64,000 bases of DNA, taken from assembly GCF_024362525.1 (NCBI RefSeq), contig NZ_CP101458.1, positions 2,604,001 through 2,668,000 of the forward strand, given 5' to 3'. Numbering within the stretch: the first letter of the stretch is position 1; every line of letters starts with the position of its first letter. Below, one piece after another: positions 63,556 through 64,000 of the stretch. The notes beneath the pieces were generated by a model. The model did no database searches. It was not told the DNA's origin and was given only the letters and a program-made list of their open reading frames with translations. The DNA is from Natrononativus amylolyticus (lineage in GTDB: Archaea > Halobacteriota > Halobacteria > Halobacteriales > Natrialbaceae). A program made the translations under genes and the position numbers.

Positions 63556-64000
63556 ATGACACCATACAAGACACATACGACGACGCGACGAACGATTCTC
63601 CAGGCGGTCGCGGCCGGGACCGCAGTCAGCGTCGTAACAAAGGCGGTAGCGGCACAGGAGGCGCTCGACGGAGAGATCGAACTCGGCGGTCGACGAAGCG
63701 CCTGGGTCGGCCAGGCGCCCGACGAGATCGCCGACGAACGGAACCCGACGCTGCGTCTGACCGAGGGTCAGGAGTACACGCTTACCTGGGAGAACCTCGA
63801 CGGTGACGGGCACAACGTCGTCATCGAGGACGAGGACGGCGAGAACTTCCTCAGCACGGACATCGTCTCCGGCGTCGGTACGACCCAGACCGTCGAGTTC
63901 ACCGCGGAGGCCGGAATGGCCGAGTACTACTGTGCGCCCCACCCCTCGTCGATGCGCGGCGAGATCGAACTCGTCGACGGCGAGGAGGCCGAGGAGGAAG
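63556..64000 (+). CDS. Tat-exported blue-copper protein (plastocyanin/halocyanin-like), 3' end outside window
   Basis: 148 residues visible, cut by the right edge. Tat signal TRRTILQAVAAGTAV (residues 10-24) to about 33 (VAAQE). The cupredoxin domain has copper ligands His86 (DGHNV), Cys126, His129 and Met133 in YYCAPHPSSM, spaced as in type 1 copper sites. It probably carries electrons outside the membrane. The visible end is a Glu-rich tail (GEEAEEE), perhaps the start of a linker. Confidence 0.88.
   Translation, partial: MTPYKTHTTTRRTILQAVAAGTAVSVVTKAVAAQEALDGEIELGGRRSAWVGQAPDEIADERNPTLRLTEGQEYTLTWENLDGDGHNVVIEDEDGENFLSTDIVSGVGTTQTVEFTAEAGMAEYYCAPHPSSMRGEIELVDGEEAEEE

Noticed and set aside
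1-64000. CRISPR arrays, insertion sequences, restriction-modification or toxin-antitoxin systems.
   Set aside because: No regularly spaced repeats, transposase, integrase, methylase or toxin-like pair was seen. The DNA looks like core chromosome.

Overview
The window is chromosomal DNA from a halophilic archaeon (class Halobacteria). The sequence is very GC-rich, the proteins are strongly acidic, and many secreted proteins carry twin-arginine or lipobox signals. It also carries a complete archaeal A-type ATP synthase operon, a thermosome, archaeal release factor aRF1, a Tfx regulator, TRAM and amphi-Trp proteins, and short or absent leaders behind archaeal TATA boxes. A member of the Natrialbales is plausible, but the genus cannot be fixed from the sequence alone. 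I see no insertion sequence, CRISPR array, rRNA or replication origin.

Layout. 1-13.4 kb: housekeeping and small haloarchaeal families (SDR protein, Tfx, TRAM, electron transfer flavoprotein etfBA, short-chain prenyl synthase, DUF373, isochorismatase, lipoprotein, radical SAM protein), then a membrane-anchored winged-helix regulator facing a secreted protein and a pilin-like protein. 13.4-24.3 kb: methyltransferase and the A-type ATP synthase cluster H-I-K-E-C-F-A-B, then a small membrane gene and a zinc-ribbon gene, then subunit D. 24.3-36.6 kb: paired DUF1724-like regulators, aRF1, MinD-like ATPase, lipoprotein, ArgS, threonine synthase with an aspartoacylase-like gene, SpoIIM-type membrane protein, and a soluble PhoU/TrkA-C tandem protein. 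36.7-41.8 kb: citrate synthase followed by three tandem paralogues of an unrecognised exported family, each behind the same promoter box. 41.8-49.8 kb: multi-PAS histidine kinase, MATE exporter, gamma-glutamylcyclotransferase-like protein, threonine deaminase with a structured leader, bacterio-opsin-activator-type regulator and RidA. 50-53.3 kb: tRNA-Ser(GGA) with a broken tRNA-like copy beside it, an SRAP peptidase and the thermosome.

53.5-63.2 kb is the transport region and the most interesting part. One operon encodes a soluble winged-helix protein fused to an NMT1/THI5-like binding domain, plus an ABC ATPase and a permease. It converges on a second operon encoding a homologous lipoprotein binding protein and a second permease but no ATPase. 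The two may form one importer with one intracellular sensor-regulator. Next to it lie an ArsR-like regulator and an iron-type ABC importer whose two permease halves and ATPase form one 967-residue polypeptide, with its own lipoprotein receptor. The window ends inside a Tat-exported blue-copper protein.

Family names, including DUF numbers, come from memory of the families and were not searched.
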